DNA of 64,000 bases from Photobacterium sanctipauli (GTDB lineage Bacteria; Pseudomonadota; Gammaproteobacteria; Enterobacterales; Vibrionaceae). Both the position numbers and the translations under genes were made by a program. Position 1 is the first letter of the stretch, and the number at the start of each line of letters is the position of its first letter. The notes below the pieces were generated by a model. That model saw nothing but the letters and a program-made list of their open reading frames with translations, had not been told where the DNA came from and searched no databases. Where the stretch lies: assembly GCF_003026495.1 (NCBI RefSeq), contig NZ_PYMA01000001.1, positions 186,001 to 250,000 on the forward strand, written 5' to 3'. Shown one piece after another: positions 10,762-19,696 of the stretch.

Positions 10762-11493
10762 ATGACGCCTATTAGTATTATCATCATCACCCTGAACGAA
10801 GAGAAACGTATCGGACGCCTACTTGATGACTTAAGTAAGCAAAGCCACCAACAGTTTGAAGTGATTGTGGTGGATTCCAACAGCGACGACAACACCTGTG
10901 AGGTCGCCCGAGGATTTGAGCAAGCGTTACCATCACTCACCGTCCATAAAATGGAACAACGCGGTACCAGCCTTGGCCGAAATACGGGTGCTGAAATCGC
11001 CAAGCATGAACGTCTATTGTTCCTCGATGCGGATGTTCGGCTACCACCAACATTTATCGCAAACGCACTTCACCAGTTGGAATCGAAGAAACTTGAAGTT
11101 GCGGGTGCCTACATGAACGCCGATAACCTCTCTGTCGGTTATCGACTTGGCTATATCGCCTTTAATGCCGGCTTATTTGCAACGTCATTCTTTTTCCCAA
11201 CTGCTGTTGGGGCTTGTATGTTCTCGACCAAACGCGCCCACAATGAAATTGGCGGCTTTGATACTGACATCACCTTATGTGAAGACTGTGACTACGCCAA
11301 ACGCGCAGCCCAAACCTGGCGCTACCGTATGATCCCAGTCAGCTTCTGGTTTGATCCGCGTCGCCTAGAGCAAGACGGCTTCTTTAAGATGGGCTGGACT
11401 TACTTTAAAGCCAATGTTCGCCGCTTCTTCTTCGGCGAGATGCGTAAAAATGAAATGGAATACAAATTTGATCACTACAAGGATGCAAACTAA
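10762..11493 (+). CDS. family 2 glycosyltransferase
   Basis: A GT-A fold transferase of 243 residues from the ATG at 10762; a longer reading from 10714 has no ribosome site, while GAGAA lies before 10762. The N-terminus ISIIIITLNEEKRIGRLLDDL is the classic nucleotide-binding start. LFLDADVRLP carries the metal-binding DxD near residue 87, and ITLCEDCDYAKRA is the acceptor-side ED motif. The sugar and acceptor cannot be told from sequence. A hydrophobic stretch around residues 125-150 may sit at the membrane. It lies 3 bases before the DedA-LssY gene, so the two are almost certainly cotranscribed and may act on the same envelope lipid or polysaccharide. Confidence 0.85.
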   Translation: MTPISIIIITLNEEKRIGRLLDDLSKQSHQQFEVIVVDSNSDDNTCEVARGFEQALPSLTVHKMEQRGTSLGRNTGAEIAKHERLLFLDADVRLPPTFIANALHQLESKKLEVAGAYMNADNLSVGYRLGYIAFNAGLFATSFFFPTAVGACMFSTKRAHNEIGGFDTDITLCEDCDYAKRAAQTWRYRMIPVSFWFDPRRLEQDGFFKMGWTYFKANVRRFFFGEMRKNEMEYKFDHYKDAN

Positions 11494-11496
11494 ACA

Positions 11497-12777
11497 ATGT
11501 CTGAACATGCGTGGTGGTGGTTCTTCGGGGGGAGCCTATTAGACGCATTAATTGGTCCTAACTTAGTCGTCCCCGGCGAGCCCTTCTTGCTCGCAGCCGG
11601 CTATCTATTGGCGAGCGGCGCACTCTATGGCGTCATCGCTGTATTCATCGGTGGCTTTATCGGTGATCAACTCAGCTTCTTTATTGGCTCGAAGTACGGT
11701 GCCGATGGCTGTCGAAAACTAAGGAAACGGTTTAGCAAAACACGCCGTCCAATGGCAAAAACGCGCCTGTTGTTTCGCCAAAAAGGGCCATGGTTTATCG
11801 CTTTTGCACGCTTGCTCGGCCCCGTGGCTTGGATCATGCCATTTTTGGCTGGCAGTTATGCTATCCCTTGGTACAAATTCACCTTTTATTCTCTAATTGG
11901 GCTGATTGTCGGTATCGGCCAATTCGTCGCAGCTGGCTACCTACTCGGTATGGGTATTGAGTTTTTGCCTAGCTGGGACAGTATCTCGCTCTTCCTAATT
12001 GAACACAGTATTCTGTTCAGTGCGATTTTTGTTGCTTCACTTGTTTGCGTTGTTCTGTACCGTATTTATGGTTGGAAAAAGTGGCTCACAATGAGCATGT
12101 GTTGGTTTGCCACCCTAGGGGGAGCGAACTATTACCACTTCTTCCATAGTGATGCATACAGTATTGAGTGGATTTCCTCTGCCAATGCCGAATCCACTGC
12201 GCAAACACAACCCGTATCGCTGGAGCAACTCGATTACAAAGTCTACCCAGGGTTAGCACCGGTCTATAAACCGCAGCCCATCAATGTAGTCGTTATTGGA
12301 GAAAACCCGAGTGTTCTGATGAAAGAGCAAGGTTGGGTTGAGAATAAAACCTTCTCAAATGATAGGTTGGATCTATCGCAGTATTTAGACCTGATGTCAG
12401 AAGCGCTTCCACCTATTTCCGATCTTTATTGGGCACAGCAGCCACAGCTACTGGCTTATCAACACAAAGGGGACATTGTAAACCGACGCCACATTCGTTG
12501 GTGGTATGCAGGAAAAGAAGAAACAAGCCAGAAAGAGATTTGGGTTGGGTCTGTCAGCTACGACAATGATCTAAAAATCGCGCACTACAAGGGCATGATT
12601 ACTATTTTACATGCCATCGACCCAGATATTGATGAAGAACGAGATAGACTAGCAGAGCCTCTTAATCACGAAAAGTGGTCAGTTAGCTATCAACGTTTGG
12701 GCGAGCCTAAAGCTTATTCTAAATCCAACCACTACTTCAGTGATGGGCGCGTTCTGATTTTGGAAAAACAAACATAA
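11497..12777 (+). CDS. DedA-family membrane protein fused to an LssY C-terminal domain
   Basis: A 426-residue inner-membrane protein. Residues about 1-190 are a DedA (VTT/SNARE-associated) domain, with several helices, the GEPFLLAAGYL segment, and the FARLLGPVAWIMPFLAG motif where the conserved arginine and glycines lie. DedA proteins are linked to flipping of phospholipid or undecaprenyl-phosphate. After another helix or two, residues about 225-420 form a soluble LssY_C-like domain (PINVVVIGENPSVLMKEQGW, DLYWAQQPQLLAYQHK). LssY is named from a Legionella secretion-linked locus and its biochemistry is not settled. The gene follows the glycosyltransferase by 3 bases. The pair suggests lipid-linked sugar handling; this is inference. 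Confidence 0.8.
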   Translation: MSEHAWWWFFGGSLLDALIGPNLVVPGEPFLLAAGYLLASGALYGVIAVFIGGFIGDQLSFFIGSKYGADGCRKLRKRFSKTRRPMAKTRLLFRQKGPWFIAFARLLGPVAWIMPFLAGSYAIPWYKFTFYSLIGLIVGIGQFVAAGYLLGMGIEFLPSWDSISLFLIEHSILFSAIFVASLVCVVLYRIYGWKKWLTMSMCWFATLGGANYYHFFHSDAYSIEWISSANAESTAQTQPVSLEQLDYKVYPGLAPVYKPQPINVVVIGENPSVLMKEQGWVENKTFSNDRLDLSQYLDLMSEALPPISDLYWAQQPQLLAYQHKGDIVNRRHIRWWYAGKEETSQKEIWVGSVSYDNDLKIAHYKGMITILHAIDPDIDEERDRLAEPLNHEKWSVSYQRLGEPKAYSKSNHYFSDGRVLILEKQT

Positions 12778-12808
12778 GCCATGTATAAAATAAAACCCCA
12801 AATAACAT

Positions 12809-12835
12809 AAACCCCAAACATTATATTTGGGGTTT
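12809..12835. terminator. bidirectional stem-loop between convergent genes
   Basis: Arms AAACCCCAAA / TTTGGGGTTT with a 7-base loop, A/T-flanked on both sides. It lies between the end of the DedA-LssY gene (plus) and the end of the CAP-domain gene (minus) and can serve both. Confidence 0.75.
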
Positions 12836-12874
12836 ACTGGCCTTGGGCCTGACTCTAAGTGATGCTACGCCGTA

Positions 12875-13516
12875 TTAACGTGGACGAGCAAACACCTGCG
12901 TCCAGTAGTAACTGTAACCTACACCCGGGTTTTCAACAAGAGAAGCCCCCATCTCGGTCACATTGGCACTCATGATATTTTTACAGTGGCCAGGACTGTT
13001 CATCCAAGCTGTCATCACTTCGTCAATATCACGCTGACCTGCCGCAACGTTTTCCGCCCATGCACTAGACTGATAGCCTGTATCTGCGATGCGATCACCT
13101 GGTGAGCTGCCATCAGAGCCAGTGTGATCCATAAAGCCTAGGTTTGCCATATCACTTGAATGACGGTAAGCCGCTGCTTCCAAATCGAGATCCCACTCAA
13201 GCGCAGGTACGGCTGGCATCATTTCGCCACCACAATTTTGCGCTTCAGAACGAGCCAGATTCACTGCATACAACATCTGATCTGCAAACTCATCACTTGG
13301 TGGCGGTGGTGGAGAAGGCTCAGGCCAGTTCCCGCCACCATTTTGATCGTCGTCGTTCCCATCATCACCATTATTTCCGTTGTCACCGTTGTTACCGGAG
13401 CCATCGGAAACATCGCCACCATTGTTGCCTGAATTTGTACCAGAAGAGTCGGAGCCGCCAGAACCACAGCCAACTAATAGTAATGAAGATAATAGAATAA
13501 TTGGAACTACTCGCAT
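12875..13516 (-). CDS. CAP (SCP/PR1) domain lipoprotein with a Gly/Asn/Asp-rich linker
   Basis: A secreted CAP-superfamily lipoprotein of 213 residues from the ATG at 13516; the upstream ATG at 13540 would put eight residues before the signal. The signal ends in the lipobox LLLVGC. Residues about 25-75 are an extremely low-complexity linker of Gly, Asn, Asp and Ser ending in a proline run. The CAP domain follows: LYAVNLARSEAQNCGG, the metal-site histidine in RHSSDMANLGFMDHTGSDGSSPGDR, then AENVAAGQ and MNSPGHCKNIM. Bacterial CAP proteins are mostly of unknown activity. The two cysteines (NCGG, GHCKN) are the usual disulfide pair. Expected location: outer membrane, on a flexible tether. Confidence 0.88.
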   Translation of the reverse strand: MRVVPIILLSSLLLVGCGSGGSDSSGTNSGNNGGDVSDGSGNNGDNGNNGDDGNDDDQNGGGNWPEPSPPPPPSDEFADQMLYAVNLARSEAQNCGGEMMPAVPALEWDLDLEAAAYRHSSDMANLGFMDHTGSDGSSPGDRIADTGYQSSAWAENVAAGQRDIDEVMTAWMNSPGHCKNIMSANVTEMGASLVENPGVGYSYYWTQVFARPR

Positions 13517-13964
13517 GATGTACCTAACCGTTGAATACATTAGATATGCTTTATTCCCCTAAAAATAGGCAAAAGCTAAAAGTAAGCTTAGGCTAAAATA
13601 AAGCAAGATTAATATTTCCGCTAATTGTCTGTCAGCGATTTCGTGGAACACACTATACTGACTCGCAGCTTAACCCTTCAATATGCAACGGTTATTTTTT
13701 GCTCTTCCTGACATAAAATTAACACCTCACATGACCTACCTGAATACTAATAAAACCATAAGCCGATGATATTTAATCATTAAAACTCAATTCTCACTCT
13801 TGATACATTGCGTTAGCGTTTATTGGCACACGCGTATGTTAAGCTAGTCAAAATTGACAGTTCGCTGACTTTAATTTGAATCTAATTCATTTTAAGAAAA
13901 AATAATGACGACTATTTAAGTCATATTTATTACTAACATCACTTTTTTGACTTAATAGTACAAT
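13517..13964. other. AT-rich intergenic stretch
   Basis: About 450 bases without a supported gene between the start of the CAP lipoprotein gene and the terminator after modC. It must contain the CAP-gene promoter. I see no strong ORF, no tRNA-like fold and no repeat shared with the rest of the window. A small RNA cannot be excluded. Confidence 0.5.
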
Positions 13965-14008
13965 AAAAAAGTCCAACATTATTATTAGCAATAATGCTGG
14001 ACTTTTTT
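13965..14008. terminator. strong bidirectional terminator after modC
   Basis: A long inverted repeat, AAAAAAGTCCAACATTATT paired with AATAATGCTGGACTTTTTT, around a short loop with one bulge. A T-run follows the stem on both strands. It lies about 40 bases beyond the end of modC. Confidence 0.85.
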
Positions 14009-14049
14009 ATATTATATTTCGGATGAATCAGCGGTAATAAAGTAACACT

Positions 14050-15129
14050 TTAAGCCAAATCATCTTGGGTAACGCTCACACCCTTAATTTGGGCATACAC
14101 GTGATCCCCTACCTGTAAGTTCAACTCTTCGGCGGCCCATAAGGTAATGTTCGCCCACAGCTGCGCCTCACCAACCCTTAAGCGCACTTCCACCTTCTGC
14201 TGCTCATCTACCGGGTGGATCTTGTCAATTCTAGCCGACAAGATATTACGAATACTGGTTTGCTCAGGCATTACCTTGGTGATCGACACATCATTAGAGT
14301 GGATCCTTACCCTCACCCACTCACCGCGAGCACGGCTTAGCTTATTCACCCATAGAAATGAATCATGGTTCAGCATCACCTGCGTTAAGGCGTACCGGGC
14401 ATGATCGTAATTCACGCGTGCACTTAATAGCGAGCTTTGCTCTTTAGCCGGTAACCAAGGCCGCATCTCAGGTGCCCCCCATACACTGTTCACATGGCCA
14501 GATACCACCACCTCGCCTTGGTTGATCATCACCATGTGATCTGCCAATCGTAAGATCTCATCCAAACTGTGCGTCACATACACAATCGGGATCTGCACTT
14601 CTTTAGCAAGCTTTTCCAAATAAGGCATCAGCTCTTGTTTACGGGGCAAATCAAGCGAAGCCAGTGGCTCATCCATTAACAGCAAATCAGGGTTAGATAA
14701 TAAGGCACGGCCTATGGCTACCCGCTGCTTCTCACCACCCGACAAGGACGCAGGGTAACGCTCTAATAAGTGGTCAATGCCCAACATGGTGATAATGGTT
14801 GTAAACTGCTGTGGATCGTCTTGCTTGCAGCCATAGCGTAAGTTTCCGGCCACGGTATAGTGCGGGAACAAACGGGCATCTTGGAAAACATAGCCAATGT
14901 CACGCTTCTCTGGCGGCAAATTAACCTGAGTCTCACTGTTATACAAAACATGTTCCCCCACAGAGATCACGCCGCTATCAGGCACACTTAAGCCACTAAG
15001 AATGTTGATTAGCGATGTCTTTCCCGCCCCCGAGCGGCCAAAGATTGCGGTAATGCCCTGCATCGGCAACTCAAGCTGCATATTCAGCTGAAGCGCTCCC
15101 AACGCCTTCTTGACGTTTATGGTGATCAT
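14050..15129 (-). CDS. modC: molybdate ABC transporter ATP-binding protein
   Basis: ATPase of the molybdate importer, 359 residues from the ATG at 15129. That start overlaps the modB stop as ATGA, which is why I prefer it to the longer reading. The full ATPase set is present: Walker A GRSGAGKTS, Q-loop FQDARLFPH, signature LSGGEKQR, Walker B LLLMDEPLASLD and switch VTHSLDE. The C-terminal about 130 residues contain a TOBE/molbindin domain (ILSARIDKIHP, QVGDHVYAQIKGVSV) that can bind molybdate and regulate transport. It is the last gene of modABC and is followed by a strong terminator. Molybdate is needed for the NapA cofactor encoded elsewhere in this window. Confidence 0.96.
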   Translation of the reverse strand: MITINVKKALGALQLNMQLELPMQGITAIFGRSGAGKTSLINILSGLSVPDSGVISVGEHVLYNSETQVNLPPEKRDIGYVFQDARLFPHYTVAGNLRYGCKQDDPQQFTTIITMLGIDHLLERYPASLSGGEKQRVAIGRALLSNPDLLLMDEPLASLDLPRKQELMPYLEKLAKEVQIPIVYVTHSLDEILRLADHMVMINQGEVVVSGHVNSVWGAPEMRPWLPAKEQSSLLSARVNYDHARYALTQVMLNHDSFLWVNKLSRARGEWVRVRIHSNDVSITKVMPEQTSIRNILSARIDKIHPVDEQQKVEVRLRVGEAQLWANITLWAAEELNLQVGDHVYAQIKGVSVTQDDLA

Positions 15130-15815
15130 AGGGCGTTCAACCTTCTGCGTGCTTTGCGGGTTAGCCACTCAGAAGCCAATAAGGATGACAAAGCAATGAG
15201 CACCGCAATCACACAAAGCCGAGCGGCTTCTTGCTCAGCCCCAGGCGTTTGAATAAATGAAAACATGGCCAAAGGAATAGTTTGTGTTTCACCGGGAATA
15301 TTTGAAACAAAGGTGATGGTTGCACCAAATTCGCCTAACGCACGAGCAAAAGACAAAATGGCACCGGTTAAGACACCGGGAATCGTCAACGGCAAGGTAA
15401 TGGTAAAGAACACTTTCAACGGACTTGCGCCCAATGTACGGGCGGCTTGCTCTAATTTGGGGTCAACGCTTTCTAACGCCAACCGAATAGAACGTACCAT
15501 CAAGGGAAAAGAAACAACGGCCACGGCAATCACCGCACCACGCCAACTAAAACTGACTGAAATACCAAACCAGTCATACAAGGCTTTACCTATGACACCC
15601 TGACGCCCCATCAGTACTAATAGTAGATAACCGATAACAACGGGAGGCAACACCAAAGGCAGATGGACAATACCATCTAGCAGTGACTTGCCAACAAAAC
15701 GAACCCGGGCCAATAGCCACGCGCAAAGTACCCCCAACGGTAAACTGACCAAAACGGCGACGCTAGATATTTTCAAGCTCAGCAGCAATGCCTGAAGCTC
15801 GTACTCCGATAACAC
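15126..15815 (-). CDS. modB: molybdate ABC transporter permease
   Basis: Inner-membrane permease of 229 residues with about five transmembrane helices. The ABC-permease EAA loop that docks with ModC is visible as ARTLGASPLKVFFTITLPLTIPG. The start is GTG at 15815, overlapping the last base of the modA stop (TAGTG), and the end overlaps modC by ATGA. This tight coupling is typical of translationally linked transporter operons. Length and motifs match ModB of E. coli (229 residues). Confidence 0.96.
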   Translation of the reverse strand: MLSEYELQALLLSLKISSVAVLVSLPLGVLCAWLLARVRFVGKSLLDGIVHLPLVLPPVVIGYLLLVLMGRQGVIGKALYDWFGISVSFSWRGAVIAVAVVSFPLMVRSIRLALESVDPKLEQAARTLGASPLKVFFTITLPLTIPGVLTGAILSFARALGEFGATITFVSNIPGETQTIPLAMFSFIQTPGAEQEAARLCVIAVLIALSSLLASEWLTRKARRRLNAL

Positions 15816-16582
15816 TATTCCACTTCCCCAAATCCATATTGCGCAAAAATAGCGGCCGCTTCATCGGATACCAGATAATCGTAGAACCCTTGCACCTTAC
15901 TATTTGATTTATCTTTAACAATAGCAACTGGGTATGAGATTGGACTATGGGTTTGCTGTGGAATTTCAGCCACCACTTTCACATTTTTCGAAATCAAGGC
16001 ATCGGTTTTATACACAATCCCCAGCATGGCTTCCTGCCGTTCAACCAAGAGCAGCGCGGAGCGTACATTGTTCGCGCGAGCCATCACCCGCTCGGCTTGC
16101 TGCCATAATGCCAACGCCTTCAGTGACTCTTTGGTATAAATACCAGCCGGTACATGGTTCGGATCCCCAACAGCAAGGCGAGTCCCTTGCAAGGCATCGG
16201 CAATATTCCACGAGGCAGACAGGGTAATTTCATCTTGCGGGTAGCTGTTCGGAGCCACCAGCACCAAGCTGTTGTTCAGCAATGTCTTTCGGGTATCCGG
16301 CTCTATCGCTTGTTGCTGCTCGACATAGTCCATCCACTTTTCATTGGCTGAAATATAGATATCCGCCGGTGCGCCTTGGGAAATTTGTCTGGCGAGCGAA
16401 GAAGAAGACGCATAAGAGAAAATGGCTTTTACACCAGATTTTTGCTGATAGGCTGCTGCTACGTCGTTAAGGGCGTTGGTCAATGATGCGGCAGCAAAAA
16501 CAGTGACTCGCTCTCCTGCCTGAATAGCACTCGAAAAACAAAGTACCCCCGCCAAAGCCCCATATGCCCACCATCGCTTCAT
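15815..16582 (-). CDS. modA: molybdate-binding periplasmic protein
   Basis: Periplasmic receptor for molybdate/tungstate, 255 residues from the ATG at 16582. The longer reading from 16609 would start inside the operator palindrome. A Sec signal peptide ends at about AIQAGERVTVFAAASLTNAL; the AAASL motif is the start of the oxyanion site. Further family stretches are FSYASSSSLARQI and the GIVYKTDAL region. First gene of modABC, behind a ModE-type palindrome. Confidence 0.95.
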   Translation of the reverse strand: MKRWWAYGALAGVLCFSSAIQAGERVTVFAAASLTNALNDVAAAYQQKSGVKAIFSYASSSSLARQISQGAPADIYISANEKWMDYVEQQQAIEPDTRKTLLNNSLVLVAPNSYPQDEITLSASWNIADALQGTRLAVGDPNHVPAGIYTKESLKALALWQQAERVMARANNVRSALLLVERQEAMLGIVYKTDALISKNVKVVAEIPQQTHSPISYPVAIVKDKSNSKVQGFYDYLVSDEAAAIFAQYGFGEVE

Positions 16583-16604
16583 CGCTACAACCTTAGATAT
16601 AAAC

Positions 16605-16638
16605 AACACCGTTATATACTAAAGTATATAACGGTGTT
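16605..16638. promoter_or_regulatory. ModE-type operator, perfect 34-base palindrome
   Basis: Two 16-base arms separated by AA. The left arm AACACCGTTATATACT is the exact reverse complement of the right arm. The core CGTTATATA...TATATAACG is the form of the E. coli ModE operator in front of modABC. It ends 22 bases before the chosen modA start codon, where molybdate-bound ModE would block transcription. No modE gene lies in the window. Confidence 0.85.
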
Positions 16639-16683
16639 GAGGAATACCCATTAGTGGTATTTGCTATTCAAGTTCAAGAAAAC

Positions 16684-17781
16684 TCAAGGTATCAACACTA
16701 GCTTCCCGGTGTACTGCTTCGCCATGAATGCCTGCTGGGCCGTTTTGATTTCGCTTAGCGGATACTGCTTAGAAACTAGCGGTTTAATTTCACCGCGTTC
16801 GATATAACTGACCAGATTTTCAAATACCTCACGCTGCTGGTAGGTACAACCAAAGAAAGTAAGATCTTTTAAATACAAGGTACGAACATCAAGCTCAACC
16901 ATAGGGCCTGCGATGGCACCAGCTACCGCGTAACGCCCTCCACGGCGCAAGACAGTCAGTAAGCTCCCCCATTGGCCACCCGCAACCAGGTCAATCACGA
17001 CATCTACCGACTCTTCACCCAGTACTTTTACAACATCTTGATCGCGAGCGATAACCTCGTCTGCACCTAATGCTAATACTTGCTCGCGTTTCGATTGGCT
17101 ACAAATGGCAATAACCCTAGCACCTCGACGCTTAGCCAGCTGGATAGCCGCCGAGCCTACCCCACCCGAGGCCCCCGTGATCATCACGGTATCTGTCGCT
17201 TTAACATTGGCGCGTTCAATCATATTTTCCGCGGTTGAGTAAGCACACGGGAACGACGCCAATTCACTATCTGTCAGCTCACTTTTCACGGTGAAAGCCT
17301 CAACCGCATCAGCCTTGGCATACTCAGCAAAACCACCATTCACTTCAGAGCCAAAAGTCCGGCATAAGTGGTCAGCGGCATCCCCCACCTGCTGCATCGA
17401 CCGGATGATCACTCGCTCACCAATTCGGCTCTCATCAACATTGCCGCCAACAGCTACAATGATGCCGCAGCAATCAGCCCCTTGGATCAGTGGAAAGCTC
17501 AGCGCGCTGCCGGCCCAACTCGCGTCATCATCAACGCTAGCGTCAAACCCATCAAGGGCGCCGTTATTGGTTTGCGAAGTCACCTGCTTTGAATACCAAC
17601 CAATACGGGTATTAATGTCAGTATTATTAATGGCACTCGCTCCAACTTTAATGACAACCTCATTATCACCCGGTGTAGGGACTGGCAAGTCATCACGGTA
17701 CGCCAATTTATCCAAGCCACCGTGGCCGTTTAGCACCACACCAGACATCATTTTCGGTAGCGACGTTGATTGAGTTCGCAT
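16684..17781 (-). CDS. MDR-family NAD(P)H-dependent dehydrogenase/quinone reductase
   Basis: Medium-chain dehydrogenase/reductase of 365 residues. The GroES-like N-terminal half begins near VLNGHGGLDKLAYRDDLPVP. The Rossmann half has the cofactor loop MITGASGGVGSAAIQLAKRRGARV near residue 200. IQGADCCGIIVAVG marks the substrate side. The zinc-alcohol dehydrogenase pattern GHE is absent, so a quinone oxidoreductase-like activity on small carbonyls, enones or quinones is more likely than zinc-dependent alcohol oxidation. It diverges from a LysR regulator 140 bases away, the usual arrangement for an enzyme induced by its own substrate. Confidence 0.8.
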   Translation of the reverse strand: MRTQSTSLPKMMSGVVLNGHGGLDKLAYRDDLPVPTPGDNEVVIKVGASAINNTDINTRIGWYSKQVTSQTNNGALDGFDASVDDDASWAGSALSFPLIQGADCCGIIVAVGGNVDESRIGERVIIRSMQQVGDAADHLCRTFGSEVNGGFAEYAKADAVEAFTVKSELTDSELASFPCAYSTAENMIERANVKATDTVMITGASGGVGSAAIQLAKRRGARVIAICSQSKREQVLALGADEVIARDQDVVKVLGEESVDVVIDLVAGGQWGSLLTVLRRGGRYAVAGAIAGPMVELDVRTLYLKDLTFFGCTYQQREVFENLVSYIERGEIKPLVSKQYPLSEIKTAQQAFMAKQYTGKLVLIP

Positions 17782-17921
17782 AATTACCTCTCACCAATTG
17801 CCTTAGATTCACTTTGTACAATAGTAAAAAAGGCTTATACTTCAGCCAAACTAATAATAATGAAGCATCAATTTAGTTTTTCTAAATTAAGTTCTCATAT
17901 TGAAACCACGGTGGTACCACG

Positions 17922-18797
17922 ATGACAGCAACCCAACTAAAAGTAGACCGCTTATTGGATCTTGACCTGTTGCGCACCTTCAACGCCGTCGCCGAAACCG
18001 GCGAGCTTAAAAAAGCCGCAGAGATCGTCTGCCGCTCACAAGCAGCAATCAGTATGCAAATGAAAAAGTTAGAGCAATTGGTTGGTAGCCAAATCATGGT
18101 ACGGAGCAACCGGGGAATCCAACTCACCGAAACAGGTAAAACCCTATTAGGCTATAGCGAGCAGTTCTTGAAGCTCAATAACCTGACATTCTCAGCGCTA
18201 AAGGAAGATACGGTATCCGGGCATTTTAATTTCGGGGTGCCAACCGACTACACCCAGCATTTTTTAACCGGGTTCATGCCGATCCTAAGCGAAGAGATCC
18301 CAAATCTTGAGGCCACAATCACCTGTGATAGAAGCCGTGAGCTACGCCGTAAAGTAATGTCAGGCGAGCTTGATATCGCGATTGTTTCAGGAGAGGCCGA
18401 TTATCAGGATAAACTCACACTATGGAGTGAGCGGTTACTATGGGTGGGTGCCAATCAATTAAACTATGAACTGCTTTCTAGCTTGCCAGTCGCCATCTAT
18501 CAAGATAACTGCATACTCAGCGATCTTTACCACCAAGGCATAGAGCAAGCAAACTTTGAGCAACATACCGTGCTTACCAGTTCGATCTTAGAGAATATTG
18601 CAACGGCTGTGCATACCGGGTTTGCTATCGGGTTATTACCAGAATCCATAATCGATCCGAACCGAGTTAAGCCGCTGCCAAGTTCGATTATCGAGAGCAA
18701 CCAGACCTTGAACATCAATATGATCCACTCTCCTCACCTCGATGATCAAACCGTGGAGAAAATTGCCCACTGCCTAAAGCTTGCCGAGCAAAAGTGA
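17922..18797 (+). CDS. LysR-family transcriptional regulator (divergent from the MDR reductase)
   Basis: LysR-type regulator of 291 residues. The winged helix-turn-helix occupies residues about 11-70 (LDLDLLRTFNAVAETGELKKAAEIVCRSQ begins it; the recognition helix is around AAISMQMKKLEQ). The effector-binding domain follows. The predicted target is the divergent MDR reductase and its own gene. The effector is unknown. The first ATG at 17922 lies downstream of a weak purine stretch. Confidence 0.88.
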   Translation: MTATQLKVDRLLDLDLLRTFNAVAETGELKKAAEIVCRSQAAISMQMKKLEQLVGSQIMVRSNRGIQLTETGKTLLGYSEQFLKLNNLTFSALKEDTVSGHFNFGVPTDYTQHFLTGFMPILSEEIPNLEATITCDRSRELRRKVMSGELDIAIVSGEADYQDKLTLWSERLLWVGANQLNYELLSSLPVAIYQDNCILSDLYHQGIEQANFEQHTVLTSSILENIATAVHTGFAIGLLPESIIDPNRVKPLPSSIIESNQTLNINMIHSPHLDDQTVEKIAHCLKLAEQK

Positions 18798-18917
18798 TAT
18801 TCAATATCAGGGCTAAAATATCTGGCGATAGAATAGCGACAAGAAAACACCCACAAACCAAGGCGAATGTGGGCGTTTACCCGAGATGGGATTGGTTTAG
18901 AGATGAGATTGGTATGA

Positions 18918-19532
18918 TTAAGCGATACTCTGGATTGCAGGACGCTCAGCAATACGCGTTTTCCACGCTTGCATATTAGGATATTCATCAATGGCGACTT
19001 CAAGTGCCGCAAGCATTCCCATCAACACGAAAGCAGTAATGTCTGCCACGCTGAAATGCTCACCCGCGACGTAAGGTTGCTCAGCCAACTGCTTCTCTAG
19101 TGTTGGTAAAAAATCGATGACACGCTGGCGAGATTCATGCCCCCAGGCCTCAATGCACGTCTCACGATCGCTATAAATCGCCGTGATATTACGAAATGCC
19201 TGAAATGCCACAAACAATCCTTGTAACTCTACGATGCGCTGCCACATTTCAACTTGTGCTTTTTCTAGGGCAGTTGCACCAAACAACGGAGCCTTTTCCG
19301 GATAAAGCTCTTCGAAGTAACGGCAGATGGCAATCGACTCGCAAATCGTAGTGCCGTCATCGAGCGCCAAAACAGGAATGCGACCATTCACACTCAAAGA
19401 TTGAAACGCTTCGGTTAAGTTCTCCCCCTCACGGACATTCACGCTTTCTCGCTCTACTTCAATACCTTTTTCGGCGAGGAAAAAACTAACACGCTTCGCA
19501 CTCGGGGTCGGGGCCAGTTCATAGATTTTCAT
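18918..19532 (-). CDS. glutathione S-transferase family protein
   Basis: Cytosolic GST of 204 residues from the ATG at 19532, which follows AGGAAGTG; the longer reading has no such site. The thioredoxin-like N-terminal domain starts MKIYELAPTPSAKRVSFFLAEKG and contains the cis-proline segment NGRIPVLALDDG and the glutathione-contact ESIAICRYFEE. The helical C-terminal domain contains HFSVADITAFV, the N-capping/hydrophobic staple motif. Substrates are unknown; detoxification of electrophiles fits the neighbouring reductases. Two direct repeats lie upstream and look like a repressor site. Confidence 0.9.
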   Translation of the reverse strand: MKIYELAPTPSAKRVSFFLAEKGIEVERESVNVREGENLTEAFQSLSVNGRIPVLALDDGTTICESIAICRYFEELYPEKAPLFGATALEKAQVEMWQRIVELQGLFVAFQAFRNITAIYSDRETCIEAWGHESRQRVIDFLPTLEKQLAEQPYVAGEHFSVADITAFVLMGMLAALEVAIDEYPNMQAWKTRIAERPAIQSIA

Positions 19533-19545
19533 TACACTTCCTTTT

Positions 19546-19595
19546 ATTGAACGATCGTTATTTAATTCAATGTAACCATAATTGAACGATTGGTC
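19546..19595. promoter_or_regulatory. two direct repeats upstream of the GST gene, possible operator
   Basis: ATTGAACGATCG at 19546 and ATTGAACGATTG at 19581 are spaced 35 bases apart. The first overlaps the palindrome AACGATCGTT. Short palindromes of this kind (GAACGATCGTT) are common TetR-family operators. The pair sits 14-63 bases before the GST start, where the promoter must be. No TetR gene is in the window. Confidence 0.4.
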
Positions 19596-19696
19596 AAGAA
19601 AGCAAATCCTTGCTAGAAATATAAGCAATCAACCGCCAAGCCTACGTACACGTCGCCCCTTGTCCTGACTTCATGTTAGAATAGTTCTATGACTTA

